From positions 7,324,501 to 7,388,500 of the forward strand of contig JAYKKI010000006.1 in NCBI GenBank assembly GCA_039881145.1: DNA of 64,000 nt, in the 5' to 3' direction. Source of the stretch: Druceiella hillmani. Its lineage: Eukaryota; Arthropoda; Insecta; Lepidoptera; Hepialidae. Numbering within the stretch: the stretch's first letter is position 1; each line of letters starts with the position of its first letter. The position numbers were made by a program, and so were the translations under genes. This document shows positions 51,237 to 64,000 of the stretch, one piece after another. Under the pieces are notes generated by a model that saw nothing but the letters and a program-made list of their open reading frames with translations, was not told the DNA's origin and made no database searches.

Positions 51237-54200
51237 GTTATTGTCTATGTAACTGAATATTTCTTACTGAAGAGCCGATCGACCAACATATTTGTGATGG
51301 CCGTTTAGCTTAGCAACGCACTTATGATTAATGGACAGATTACATTTAATATCTCTTTAACCCTACATTGTCTTACAATTTTTATAAAAAGTTTTACTAT
51401 TGAGAAAGAAAGGTTTGAATTGATGCTTTGGTCAAAGGAAATAAACTACATATTTCATGATATTAATCTTTTACCAAGGAAATAACCCAACATATAAGAG
51501 CTATAACCTTATTCGACTTTGGATAGGAAGCGATACAAGCATTATTTCGCAGAATGAAAATTCGATTATACCCGTGATATATGAAAGGAGCACTCTGCTC
51601 GTTTGGTCTTCGAATTCTTATAAATTCTTTCTACTGTCTGAAGGTTCTATCGCTTCTAGATTCTTTGCTTCGCGACCGCGTTTATAATCAGTCATCATAC
51701 TGACGTATAAAATTTTCTGTCTATTAGTGCAGCACTTATAAACGATAAATTTAGTACGCAACGCAAGAAAAACAACTTCACTGATATGAAGAAAAGAAAA
51801 GTTATTGCAATACAGATTAAATGTTTACATTTTTAAAACAATTTTAGACAATTACTCCATACTTCTTGCATTCATGTGGTTTGAGTTGAATCAAAACGAG
51901 CGGAGCAGGAAGTGAGTAAAAATTAAAATTTAATTAAAATATTTATTGGTTTTACTCGTAAAGAGTAAATTGCATCCATCAGTTTGGATTTAGGATAAAC
52001 TTTATAAAACGTCTACGGGTAAGTTAATACACGGACGAAAAAATTTCGGGCAAGTTAATATACAGAGTTGTAATTTGTGCAACGTAATGAATTTCTCTAT
52101 ATACATTAAAGAGTATATGTATTTCAACTGTAATGTGTACAGCGTGACCAATAAACTGAACATCAGTTTGGAGGTACATTTATTGATCGCTTAATATATT
52201 GTAGACCTTGTTTATATAGTGCGTTGTTTCTTGTCGCTGTCATAGTTATAGTTCTTATAATTTATGAGAAATTGGTGTGACGTGTTGTCGACAGATCATT
52301 TGTATGATTAGTTTACCACGCATTCGGTGAAGTAACGGATCTCTTTAAACTGTAATTAATTACACTGCAACCAATTACTTTAGAATCGATAATACCTTTT
52401 TTTTTAATTAGACATAACCTACGTGATTTCCAACCCCCTGTAAAGAAACTGCTGCAATTAAGTGTGTCTCTACATTAAAGGCGGGTCCAAGATTTTTCAA
52501 ATATTTTTTTCTAGAGAGGATAGGAGAAATCATAACTATCCCTAGGTATTGGGTATAAACACACATACAAAGAATTTAATGACTTTGCCGTGTAGTTTGC
52601 TACTTTCTGCATTGTTATGTTTTATATTGATATAAAAAACATAAAAATGTTTAATACACTTCTCCATTAGTGCGCAACGTGTTACAGGTTATCGATATAA
52701 AACGATAAAGAGACAAACAAGAAATAAGTAAAAAACACGTGCAATATAACAAATTTAAATCGTGATGAAAATAATTAAAGGACACAATATATTGAAAAGA
52801 CAATTCGCAATACTTAACAAAATTTGCACACCAAAGCTAAATTGGTTAAAAAAAACAAATTTAACCGGAAGCACGCAATGTACACATATATTACATTAGC
52901 ACTCCACTAATACATAGCTATCGATAGTTTTATAAATGCTTCGTTCAGTGTTTCAAGAAACGCCATACATTTATCATTTTTTTTAACATGAACTTTTTAT
53001 TCAACTCCTCTGGAAGATCTTTGCTCACACTTTCTTTCAAAATTAGATCGTATGATGCTAAATGCTAATGAAGTCTTATTTTGTGCTTATTTGTATTCTG
53101 CTGTCCAGAAAACAAATTAACTTGCTGCAGCGCTCTCTCTCGTTTGTGCACTAATTATTATAATTTTGCGAAGTTCGAAGGCAACTTAAATTAAATCATT
53201 TTTAATTTTGGATTATTTAATTAGTAATTTTACGAAGTTGCATAGAAATTCACTAGTTTTTAGTTAGTTGTGAACTACTACTACGTTATTACCAACTGTT
53301 GCATAGTGGAACAAGCAGTTGTTATAATTTTGTCTCGTCTATTCAAACTCTTGTCGCACGTAACCTTACAGATTCTGCTTTTGTGGACCGTATTGTATCA
53401 AATTTTGCCCACAGTTATGTCATAAAAGATATCAAATAATTTACTATGAAATATATAATAATAATTAAAATACCTTCTCATGTATATAAATTGAGAAAAT
53501 ATTTCCATTCAAGTTGTTACAGACATAGAAAATCAATTTTTTTTTCTCAAATGTTGAACCTTGTTTACATAAAACTATGCTTCAAATTTATGTACAATAT
53601 GTTGCGACCGACTTTTTGTTTAATTTTTCAATAATAAATTTTAAAAATCTGAAAATAATCATAGTATTTTAGCAGTAAATTATCAATGCAAATCCTTTTG
53701 AGTCAAAAGCCAAATTTAATGAAATAAAGTTTAAATAACATTAGCATCAAGTTAAGTAAATATCAACTAATAATATTCCGAAAGACTTGCGTTGATAATT
53801 TGAAATAAAGTTTATATTATTGTCAATTTTAAGTCAGTTGTGCGTATTTATATATATGAAATGTTATATTAAATAGCTCTTCGATTAAAATATACCGTTC
53901 TACGAGTATCAATAACAATAACAAGAAACAAAACGCCAACGATATATTTACAAAAACAAATGAATAGAAAAATATATGATTTTCTCAATAAATTTCCATG
54001 AATATGGTTCGTACATATGTATCTCACAATATACGTAAACAGTTGATCTAAACTTTACAGGTAACTAAAGCCGTTTCGAAAATAAAAATAAATGTTTTTG
54101 CTTCATTAAATAAATTAGAGGTCTTTCGCATTTGATTTGAATAGTTTTCAAAACGAATGTGACCCTCAATATTCATCAATATATTTCAACATTTCATGTA

Positions 54201-54803
54201 TTTAATTATATATTAATTAAGGTTTTCTCTATTGCTTAATGCTTTGTTTTCGTCATATAATAAATTAATCCGATTTCAGCTTTACGTTTTCTCAATTATA
54301 GTAATTAACGTTATTTTAAATAAATATATCGATAAAATTTATGCAGCAAGAGCCTTATAAAACACTTTTATTCTCAGAATACACTCACATGACTCAATAA
54401 ATATTAATGTTGTTTTGATTACTATTTTGGTTAATGACATTTGCCTTAAACGCAATAAATAATACACTGAACGCTGTCCAAAGGACCCATGATAAATCTT
54501 AAAACATATAAATGACTATTTATGTTAAAAATATATTAAAAATAGTTTATCCGCCATTGGCTCGATTCAGTGTCTAATTTGGGTCTCTAGAGCTCATTGT
54601 ATTCTATTTACATTTCCAGAATACAAATCTATCCAAAACTTAATTAATAATAAATCATCTCGGAAGGTAAAATTGTTATGGAAATTAGTTGTTTTTGGAT
54701 TTCTGACCTGAGATATTTTACTAATTTGGCACATTTTTATTGTATTTGGAAGGAGTCTTTTCAACAGAGTTAATATATTTCCTACGATAAATGATTAAAT
54801 ATT

Positions 54804-55064
54804 TTACGAAACGTATCCTCCGTTGATAATTTTGGGGAGTGTCACGTAGGTAACAATTACTTTTTTGTTATATTTGTATATTTGTATCGCTATGATTAAT
54901 TTTGTGTCACGTGAAACTAAAGAAATATTATTAAATTTATTTGCTCTATTTATTTTTATGTAACGTTTTACTTCAAATTGAACTGATAGACGCCGCAAAT
55001 ATATGTTTTTAGTATCAATTAATTTTAAAAAGAGCTTTTTTGATACACGAAAAATAAATATCAT
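54804..55064 (-). other. Right-arm copy of the conserved 86-codon open frame
   Basis: MIFIFRVSKKL...KIINGGYVS has the same length as 40639-40899 with 15 residue differences by eye and no indel. Function unknown. Confidence 0.35.
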
Positions 55065-55671
55065 TTATTGAATTTAAACATGATACATAACCTGTTTTGA
55101 TGATCATCGTAACCACAATACTGGCCGAAGTAAGAAGACAACTGGTAGATTTACAAATTCAACATTGACTCATTCTGATGAGAGGTTTATACGTTGCTTA
55201 AAGTATGTACGTGGAGTAAACATTTTTACCCAATATTATTTGAACGCTTTGAAACAAACTTATGAGATGATTATGCATGATATATGATATTTTGGTGCCG
55301 CATGAATATGCAAATAAAAATATTATTTTAACTTGAATTATATATGACTTTAATATTTGCAATAACGTTGAATTATCTGTTGGTAGTTAAAACGAATATT
55401 GTGATATCATATTGCGTTTATTGTACAATCCCGTTGTCACTCTTAATCAATGTTAAATAGTCGATAGCATTAATTAGTTCACACGATATATAAAATATTT
55501 TCACCTGCCAGATTATGCACATTTAAAGGCCCCGTAAAACCAAGTGCAAAATTTTTTCTTGATTTTTTCTACTTGAAAGAGATGACGAGACCAAATTGTT
55601 GACTTAAGTGAAAGCGATGTAAAGGGTTTCATATCCATAAGAATTTCATTAAATGCGGAAGAAGTGGAATA

Positions 55672-55688
55672 TGTATATATATATATGT

Positions 55689-55747
<59 letters not shown>

Positions 55748-55777
55748 TATCTATATATATATATATATATATATATT
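55672..55777. repeat. TA microsatellite at right-arm outer boundary
   Basis: TA/TACA repeats separate the right arm from the third repeat copy, which starts shortly after on the opposite strand. Confidence 0.95.
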
Positions 55778-55807
55778 ATTAGTTTCAACAGTCTTCAATT
55801 TATACGC

Positions 55808-58580
55808 ATGGAATTGTGCAATATAATAATAAAGAAATGCCATAATTGCATTCCTAAAGTGGACAATTGAGCAGAAACAGATATCAAGATTTGACACGCC
55901 TCGCAATATATCGTGCATTAAGAGTGTTAAAAACATCTTCACTTAAGTCAACAATTTGGTCTTGTCATCTTTTTCAAACAGAAAAAATCGAGAAATGCAT
56001 TTTTCACGTGGTTTTACGGGGCCTTTAAATGTGCCTAGTCCGGTACGTGAAAACTGTTTATATATCATGTGAACTAATTAATGCAATCGACTATTTAACA
56101 TTGATTCAAAGTGGCAACGAGATCATATAAAGAAAAACTCAATATGGTATCACAATATTCGTGAGAGCCATCAACAGATAATCAAACGTTATTGCATATA
56201 TTAAATTAATATATAATTCAGATTAAAAAATATTTTTATTTGAACATTCATGCTGCTCTAAAATCTCATAAATCACAAAGTTTGATTCAAGGCGCTCAAA
56301 TATTAAGGTAAAAATGTTCACTTCACGTACATACTTTCAATAACGTAAACCATCTCATCAGAATAAGTCAATGTTGAATTTGTAAATCTACCAATTATAT
56401 TTCTACTTTGGCCAGAATCGTGGTTGCAATGATAATGAAAATATGTTATGGGATATGCTTAAATTCAATAAATGATATTTATTTTTGGTGAATCCAAAAA
56501 GCTCCTCTCAAAATGAATTGATACTACAAACACATATTTGCAGCATCTGTCAGTTCAACTTCAAGTAAGATGTTATATAAAAATGAATTAAGCAAATAAA
56601 TACACTATTATTTACAATTAAATGAAACTACGTGATGTGATATTATTTGTACTTTCTTTAATTTCTTTACCACGACCTGTGCTTTGTTGTGTTACAACAT
56701 CTTCAGGTGGGATATTAGCAAAGATTGCTAATCTCATCACGTAGTTTCATTTAATTGTGAATAATGAATTTCTACAAAATTAACGCCAAATATATTCAAC
56801 ACCACTAATATTTCCTTAGTTTCACATAACACAAAATTAATTAATAAAAAAAAGTAATTGTTACCTATGTGACACTCCCCAAAATTACCAACGGAATATA
56901 CGTTTCGTAAAATATATATTTATTTATTTTAAGAAATACATAAAAATTGTAGAAAAAACTCCTTCCAAATACAATAAAATTGTATGAAATTAGTAAAATA
57001 TCTAAGGTCAGAAATCTAGAACAACTAATTTTATAACTATTTTGCCTTACATAATAATCAGTCAATAATTTGGATAGATTTTTATTCTGTCAAAGTAAAT
57101 AGAATATAATGAGCTCTAGAGACCCAAATTAGACACTGAATTTGATCGAGCCAATGGCGCATGAATTGTTTTTAATATATTTAAATAAATAGATAAATAA
57201 ATATAACGTAATTTATATGTTTTAAGATTTTTCAAGGGTCTGTTTGACAGCCTTCCATATATAATTTATTGCGTTTAATGAACAATTCAATATCTTTAAT
57301 ACTTGTTTAATTAACCAAAATAGTAATCAAGCAATATTAGTATTTATCGAGTCATATGCGTGTATTCTCGGATAAACAAGGTTTTATAAAGCTCTTGCTA
57401 CGTAAATTTTATCGATGTATTTATTAAAAGTAACATTAATTGTAATAATTAAATAATTATAAAGCTAAAATCGGATTTATTGATTACATGTTAACAACAA
57501 AGTATTGAGCACTAGAAAAAAACCTAAATTAACATATTATTAAATACATAAAATGTTGAAATATATTGATGAAAATTGGGAGTCACAGTCATTTTGAAAA
57601 CTATTCAAATCGAATGCGAAGAACCTCCGTAATTTATATACTTTTTAAATGAAGAAAGCAAATTAATTCTTATTTTCCAAACGGGTTTAGTTACCTGCAA
57701 ACTTTACATATATTGTGAGATACATATGTATGCACCATATTCATAGAAATTTATTGAGCAAATCATATTTTTTTCTTCTCGTTTATTTTCGTAAATATAT
57801 CATTGGCGTTTGGTTTCCATGTCAATTGTTATTGATATTTGTATGCACCATATTCATAGAAATTTATTGAGCAAATTATATTTTTTTTTTTCGTTTATTT
57901 TCGTTTATTTTCGTTTGGTTTCCATGTCAATTGTTAATGATACTTGTAGAACGGTTAGTTTTAATGTAATGACTAATATAAAAATTAAACATTTCATATA
58001 AGTAAATACACATAACTGACTTGAAATTGACAATATAAATAAAATTTCTGTCAAATTATCAATGCAAATATTTCAGAATATTATTAGTTAATATTTACTT
58101 AACTTGATGCTAATTTTATTTTAATTTTATTTGATTCAAATTGGATTTTGATTAAAAAAGACTTGCATTGAAAAGACTTGCAAAAATAAGTTGCAGGAAG
58201 TTAATTTGTTTTCTGAACAGCAGAATACAAATAAGAACAAAATAAGACTTCGTTAGCATTTAGCATCAACAGACCTAATTTTGAAAGAAAGTGTGAGCAA
58301 TAATCTCCCAAAGGAGTTGAATAAAAAGTTTATAGTCAAATAAATTATAAATACACGGTGTTTCTTGAAATACTGAACGAAACATTTATAAAATTATTGA
58401 GAGCTATGCTTTACTGTTATGCTAATTTGATATTTATAGGTTACGTGATTTGCTTTTATTAACCAATTTAGCTTTGGCGTTCAATATTCATAAAATATTG
58501 CGAATTGTCTGTTCTATATATTGTGACTGTGAACATATCCCTTATTATTTTCATCAGAATTTTAGGTTTGTTATACTGCA
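55808..58580 (+). repeat. Third, partial copy of the repeat
   Basis: It runs in left-arm orientation: 55835-55930 matches 38298-38405, and 55935-58580 matches about 40115-43000. It is thus inverted relative to the adjoining right arm. It carries an insertion (56608-56801) absent from both other copies, and a local tandem duplication near 57760-57950 (TATGCACCATATTCATAGAA occurs at 57729 and 57842). Homology stops at 58580, where the copia element begins. Confidence 0.8.
56608..56801 (-). mobile_element. Hammerhead-like foldback element, copy 3
   Basis: It has the inverted repeats TTAAATGAAACTACGTGATG (left) and the reverse complement (right), plus the outer tail GTTGAATATATTTGGCGTTA (as read on the minus strand) seen in copy 1. 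CACTA at 56603-56607 and 56803-56807 is a possible target duplication. The insertion lies within the third repeat copy but not in the left or right arms. The ribozyme-like core (minus strand, 56723-56665) keeps CTGAAGA, the stem II hairpin and stem I, but the GAAA core reads AAAG, so it should be inactive. Confidence 0.72.
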
Positions 58581-60240
58581 TGTTGTGATTAATCAAATTA
58601 AGGACGATTTTAATTTAATTTGATTAGACGCGATTATAAAACTTTCTCACAAACAAAAGAAAGAAAGCAAAGAGAAGTTGTGTTGTACAGCCAGCGTATA
58701 TTCCATAGATAAATAAGCTATTGACTATCGATTGTTATCATAGACAAAAAAAAAGCTATTTTATTGCTTCAACACTCTCACCAAATAGATAAGATCTTGA
58801 AATTAATAAATGACTAACATGCTTACACAGAGTTACAATTAAACTGGTGCAAATAAATATCAAATAGATAAGCAATCGTTAACTCTCACCCAATTAAAAC
58901 CTTCTAATAAATTAAAATTTACTTAAACTTCTAATTAATAATGACAAATATAATTAAGTTACAGTCATTAGTTTAGTTTTACAGCTTCTATTCTGTTTCT
59001 GAGAAACCTGACTCTAGGTAGAGCTTTAGTAAACAAGTCAGCATATTGCTCTTTAGTACATACATAGTTTAAATCTATTTGTTGTTCCATAAATTTTTCT
59101 TTAATAAAGTTGTATTTTACATCAATGTATTTGCAAAATCTTCAAATACACTGAGTCCTTACTGAACGCACCTATATCACTTAATAATGTTTTAAGCCAA
59201 ATAGCCTCTTTTGTTGCTGAACATGGGGCAATAAATTTGGTTTCAGTATCACATATGTCTTCATCAATATCTCCATACAGAAATGCAGATATCACGTCAA
59301 ACTAAGCCAATTCCAGATATTTTTGAGCAACTTCTGACAATGAGACTCAAACTGAATCATTTCTTACAGTGGGAGAGAAGATTTCAGTATAATCCACCCC
59401 TTATTTCTCTCCACATCTTTTGCACATAATTACAATGTATAGAGGGGACCTGCTGTTTCTCCTTTTATTCTGAAAACCCACTTACAGCCGATGGCTTTCA
59501 CATTTTCAGGCTTTTCAATCAGCTTCCAAGTCCTATTGATAGCATGCGACTTCAATTTATCCCCTATTGATTGTTTTCACTTTTGTGAATTCAGGTTGTC
59601 AGGAGACGGCGTTTCACTATATGATTCTGGGATATCTGTAATATCATGATCGGTACAAATATATGGGCTTTCATTTAAATTTAATTTAGATTTAGATTTT
59701 GTAGCTATATTTGCTTGTATTTCTTTTAAATCAATAGATTTATCTAGCTCATATAAAGATTCAACATCAGAATGATGAAAATCATTACTTGATTCTACAC
59801 TATCAAGTTGATCTGGTGTATTCTCTAAAGATTTGTTAACATTTTCAGTTAAATCAGTTTTATCTGAGTCTGGTTTTGATCATAATTCTAACAATGGTAC
59901 CATGGAATAATTTCTCTTAACTAAGTTTGATTACTACTTTCTTAGTCTTAGGGTCAATTAGCCTGTATCCTTTAGTCTGTTTACTATGACCAATGAAAAG
60001 CATTTTACTTGCCTTTGAGTTTAGTTTTCTAGACTTCTCCTTAGGAACATGCACCATTGCCTCAGATCCGAAGATTCTCAGGTGACTGAAATTTTTGTAC
60101 TTTACCAGTCTACATCTGCTCTGGGGCAGAATATGATAATGTTCTTAATGAACAGCGATTAGTGATGTATGCTGCATCGACACCGCTAATGCCCAATATT
60201 GTTTCTGTAATCGAGCATTAAGAAGCGTACATCTGCCTCT
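58581..60240 (-). mobile_element. Degenerate Ty1/copia-type LTR retrotransposon
   Basis: Minus-strand protein fragments occur in the copia order. The integrase part reads LQKQYWA near 60205 then DAAYITNRCS. The integrase C-terminal part reads HLRIFGSEAMVHVPKEKSRK and GYRLIDPKTKKVV (about 60085-59940). Reverse transcriptase reads KWVFRIKGET, GVDYTEIFSPTVRN and FDVISAFLYGDIDEDI (about 59490-59260). RNase H reads FIAPCSATKEAIWLKTLL, YIDVKYNFIKEKF and EQYADLFTKALPRVRF (59240-59000). Between reverse transcriptase and RNase H most of the palm domain is missing, an internal deletion. TGTTGTGATTAATC at 58581 is a likely LTR end because repeat homology stops exactly there. The other LTR was not found. 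Dead, with stops and frameshifts. Confidence 0.85.
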
Positions 60241-60419
60241 TTCCAATAAGGTTCGATTCTAATAAGCTTAATAATTCTAAATGAACATAAATACAAACTG
60301 TAATTTGAGTAATAATACATCCCGCACATGTAATTCAAAATTCTACTTTCAATGGTAAATATTATTGCACATGGTAAATCACAAATTGGATTGACGATTT
60401 TGGGCAAAATGAACGTTAT

Positions 60420-62550
60420 TTTTGATGGATTTCAAACAATTTATTCCAAATATTATCAAAAACTTTAAAGAAGATAAACAAATATTCATAACGAGATGTT
60501 AAAAATAGGCAAATAAAAAGATGCACAATTTATTTCAAAACCTTGCGAAACCTTACAATATTATGATTAAAAGGAACTACTCTCACCATTACGTGGTAAT
60601 CACAGGTCCTAGAATGAACACTGGTACATACACAACCCTGCATATATAATACGTATGCGTGCTAAGAGTAACAATTATCATCTACACATCATATTTAATT
60701 GTATGTTGGGTAACTTCCGAATTGTTTTACTCGACAAGCTTCTGGTCATTTAATTAGGTCTCACTAACACTAACATTGTTTTCGTCGTTCAGTTCCTTGA
60801 AACGAGAAATTAAATCCATTAGTGGAATTTTCAAAATTAGCTAACATGTTGACCTTTTGTTATATATAGAGATTAGAAGCAGCCGGAAAATAATTTTTGT
60901 CCAGGAAATTTGATAATATTTCTTCGGAATACGATTTGTGAATAAAGTGAGTGGAGATCCGCGTTCATCCCCAACGAAAAATCCTTTTAAGCGCATATAC
61001 GTTGCTTATTTCAAAACTCAACACTTATCTTTTCAATTACCTCTCGCTGTCTACGCTCTCTAATTATAAAGTAAACTAGAACCCGGGTAAAGGAATTCCT
61101 CGTCAACGAATATGTAATGAAAAGTCGTCTGAAAAAATTAGGTCTAGCTTTATTCTCCTTATCCTCAATATTTTCCATTTTCACACCCGTTTAAGTTTTT
61201 GATTATTTCATATCATTGTTCTTTTTGAATTATTCTTTTTGCTCGTTTCTTTAGAGACTTAGTGAGATTATTTTATTTAATAGTAATTGGCCTCAAAGAT
61301 AAAATTATCTACTGTACTTGGCTATGTATCTATTAAAATAAATAAATATCCGAAGTTGTCTATACAAAGGATCTTTATATAAGTAGACAAAAAAAGTTAT
61401 TAGGTTAAATAAAATTAACCGGAACTACCGCTTATGACATGCGTTTTATAACTTTCCTTATTAACATAATGAGGAGTAATGATAGAAACTGATCTTTAAT
61501 GATAAAGATGGTGTATCGTTTCTTATCGTCCACTCCTTTTTTGTTATGATGAAAAAGATTATCCATATTCAAAACTTCTGCCGTACTTTGTATTTTGGTC
61601 TGAAACATGTAGAACAGTAGACACCTTTCTAATATTTGAAATGTTTAATTTCAAAAAGCGCTTTAATGTTAGAGATTAGTCATCTCCATTACTTTTAATT
61701 AAGTTTAAATTTATATGAGGCATTTTTCTTCTTGAAACACCTGTTCTATTCCAAACCAGTATGCTTTCTTTGTTAGTTACAGGGTTTCATAAAGACCAAT
61801 TTATTACATTTGAGAACACACTAGTCATACTCTGACTAAAGGATAGAAAAGTAGGCAATTTCTCCATACGAACAGCAGTTTAATATCAGTATTTTGTGTA
61901 ACCTGTTTTTGTAGGTAAGGAAATTCTGCTATAATTATGTAGTCTCATAATCTACGACATAATCATTCGAAATGTATAAATCCATATTATATGAGTGCAT
62001 GCGATATCGACTTATACATATACATCTATCTCTTTTTATTATATTAATTTAATGATTTATATTTATCTTCAGTTAAACATAATTCATTTTTATAATTTCA
62101 AAATAACTTGAAATGAAATCAAATCACTAAATATATTTCTTATTGAAATATAACTTCATTACTTAAAGGGTATTCGATAATTGTGCACAATGATCTTGTA
62201 TTAATTAAATTGTATCAAGATTTTTATCATTAGGAGAGCGGTTCATGAATCGTTGTTTGCTTTTTTTCATATTTTGTTAATTAGAATCCGATTATTCTCT
62301 TATTAATTTTATACCGGGTTAAATAATCCGATTCTCTTCTGACTTAAGGATTAGTCAGTTACAAAACTAAATATTTTTCAATATTTAGTTTTGTAACTGA
62401 TTATCCATATCTTCAATTAGGTAATTGAGAGAATGAATCGTTGAAACACATACAATCAAAATGTTTCTTAATATGTACTTCGTTATGATTCATTTATTTG
62501 ATGGTGATAAAAACTTCGTGAAAATGTATTTCTTTCTGACATATGGACTA
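60420..62550 (+). repeat. Duplicated flank, copy 2 (partner 10900-12070)
   Basis: Islands matching the flank after GR gene A occur in the same order over about 2.1 kb; in the first copy they span about 1.2 kb, so large indels separate them. No GR terminal exon was found just before it, so its associated gene, if any, was lost or replaced by the copia insertion. Confidence 0.6.
62356..62399. repeat. Perfect 20-base-arm hairpin
   Basis: CAGTTACAAAACTAAATATT and its exact reverse complement are separated by the four bases TTTC. The homologous place in the first flank copy (about 11908) has only one arm, so the second arm arose as a local inverted duplication. Confidence 0.9.
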
Positions 62551-64000
62551 ATTGTACTCAAAACGAAATGGTAAATTCCCTTAAAATTTCCATGTCATAG
62601 CCATACCATTCCATTTCCATACCAATATTTTTTAATATCACCTTTTGAGAATTGTGTTCGTTGATATGGTTTAATGCTTTGCCAGATATTATGTTTCCAT
62701 GACATGTGAGTGATTTCATGAGGATTCCGTTTTCCATTTTGAGTTACAAAACCCTTAAAAGAAATTTGTCTTCTCCAACTGCTCATATTTTCATTCATAC
62801 ATCTTCATTATTTTGTAAAAAACACCATCCGAAATATTTTTTTCCTTGTAGTTAATTTGGTATGGCAGTTACATAATTTTTTTCTTTAAACTACATTTAA
62901 TATCGCGTTATATATGAATGTCGAAGAAGTCTGCTAATAAATAAATAATTCATATAATATCTTGAGCATTATACATTTAAATCACTCTTATTTGAATACA
63001 ACTAATATTATCACGAAAAAATCAATAAGATTCCACGACCTCTAAGTCCTGTGAGAAAAGAAAAAACCTCAAGTTTTCCCTACGCTTAACTTTTTATATG
63101 TATTCCAGCGAATTTGATATTATTACATAACCATAAATTATCTTTTGTTGGGTTTTTGAAAAAAAATTGAGTGCACTAAATAAATTTTGAATGGAAGAGT
63201 CAGGGATGTAGGTAATAATTAAAGCTCTCTTAGTATCTGCATTCTTTAACGCTTTCTTACCACGGGATTTTTTAACGTTAAATTATAAATAATATTAACT
63301 ATACAATTTACAAAATGTGGAAAAAGACGTCTATACTGAAAGAATTTGTGCGATGAAAAAAATGAATTCAGTTTTTAAAAAAGTTAAGAATTGGAAGGGA
63401 TATTGCAATGACCGAACATATTTTGAAATGTTTAAATTCATTCATTAATTGCTGTTTTTCCATTAATTCGTTCCTTTGGTATTAAGTTAGTTTTTGAAAT
63501 ATTTTTCATCCATTTTTTCTCAAAACAGGGTGACAATTTTTTCTTTCCATTGTCACCTCTAAACATAACAATAATATTTATGCTGTATTATCAAAGTAAT
63601 TAAGTGCAACTATTGGAAATTTAGAGATCTTCTAATTTGAATCATATCCTCATTAAAACTTATTATGACTATATAATCTATAAGAATCTCATTATTACGA
63701 CGAAATAATAAATTAAAATTCATTACCACTTATTCGACTTGCAAAATGAAAAGAGAAAAATAAATTATCTCTATTTCTATTTTACTTTGAGAATAAGAAA
63801 AATCATTTCCACACATAACATCGAATTGTAAATATTGACGTGAACTGAGGTGGAATAAGAAAAGCGCAAGAGGGTAAAACGATGACATATTAAGAGATGT
63901 TGAACTTTTTAAAACTCATTTTAAAATTAACTGATTTCAATAGTTTTGCAGTTTAAACAGTTGAGAGTTTTTCTTGAGAGACTGAAATATATTTTTAGTG
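62551..64000. other. AT-rich DNA, nothing recognised
   Basis: No exon, RNA or transposon signal was found up to the window edge. A minus-strand frame at 62595-62798 (67 codons) has no recognised domain. Confidence 0.45.

Larger units (their letters stand above)
49050..55672 (-). repeat. Right arm of large imperfect palindrome
   Basis: This is the reverse-complement counterpart of 40071-48690. It is about 2 kb shorter because it lacks pieces equivalent to 48267-48394, 44640-46065 and parts of 43700-44300. The arm's outer end at 55672 falls exactly at a TA microsatellite, as its inner end also does. That suggests TA tracts took part in the rearrangement. Confidence 0.85.

Noticed and set aside
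51457..51687. 76-codon + strand frame in the right arm
   Set aside because: It is antisense to the counterpart of 44445-44702 and spans a deletion junction, so it is an accidental frame.
192..64000. CRISPR arrays, bacterial operons or phage genes
   Set aside because: The window has eukaryotic introns, microsatellites and insect transposons; no regularly spaced direct repeats with unique spacers were found.

Overview
This is AT-rich, intron-bearing nuclear DNA from an arthropod, almost certainly an insect. The decisive evidence is a cluster of seven-transmembrane gustatory receptor (GR) genes whose last exons end in the insect chemoreceptor signature TYxxxxxQF. It is set among decayed transposons of types common in insect genomes (Transib, hAT, copia, RTE-like LINEs). 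A lepidopteran or related source is plausible from the 'one long exon plus three short exons' gene plan, but the order cannot be fixed from this window.

Layout. 0-4.5 kb: a CA/CG-rich simple repeat, unannotated AT-rich DNA, and a small foldback element (3228-3460) with a hammerhead-ribozyme-like core. 4.56-10.35 kb: GR gene A, four recognisable exons but disabled by a deletion frameshift, an in-frame stop and a lost splice donor; its second intron holds a Transib/RAG1-like transposase relic. 10.9-12.1 kb: a flank duplicated again at 60.4-62.5 kb. 14.23-17.29 kb: a degenerate hAT element. 19.1-20.0 kb: a LINE endonuclease relic. 21.4-21.7 kb: a second hammerhead-like element and a foldback. 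23.96-30.75 kb: GR gene B, the only intact gene seen; its exons join in phase to 389 codons. 31-38 kb: no gene recognised.

38.3-58.6 kb is a complex low-copy repeat. A left arm (about 40.07-48.69 kb) and an inverted right arm (about 49.05-55.67 kb) form a large imperfect palindrome around a spacer of about 0.35 kb. Each arm carries a GR pseudogene (C on +, C' on -) sharing the same lesions, so the gene was dead before duplication. A third, partial copy in left-arm orientation (55.8-58.58 kb) carries a third hammerhead-like element and is truncated by a degenerate copia retrotransposon (58.58-60.24 kb). The rest shows no gene.

The GR genes are one birth-and-death family: one functional member, one freshly dead and two fossil copies, with shared flanking DNA showing that whole gene units were duplicated. 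The head-to-head pseudogene palindrome could, if transcribed, fold into long double-stranded RNA related in sequence to the live gene; that is a hypothesis. All identities come from reading the sequence by eye. No alignment scores or database searches were available.
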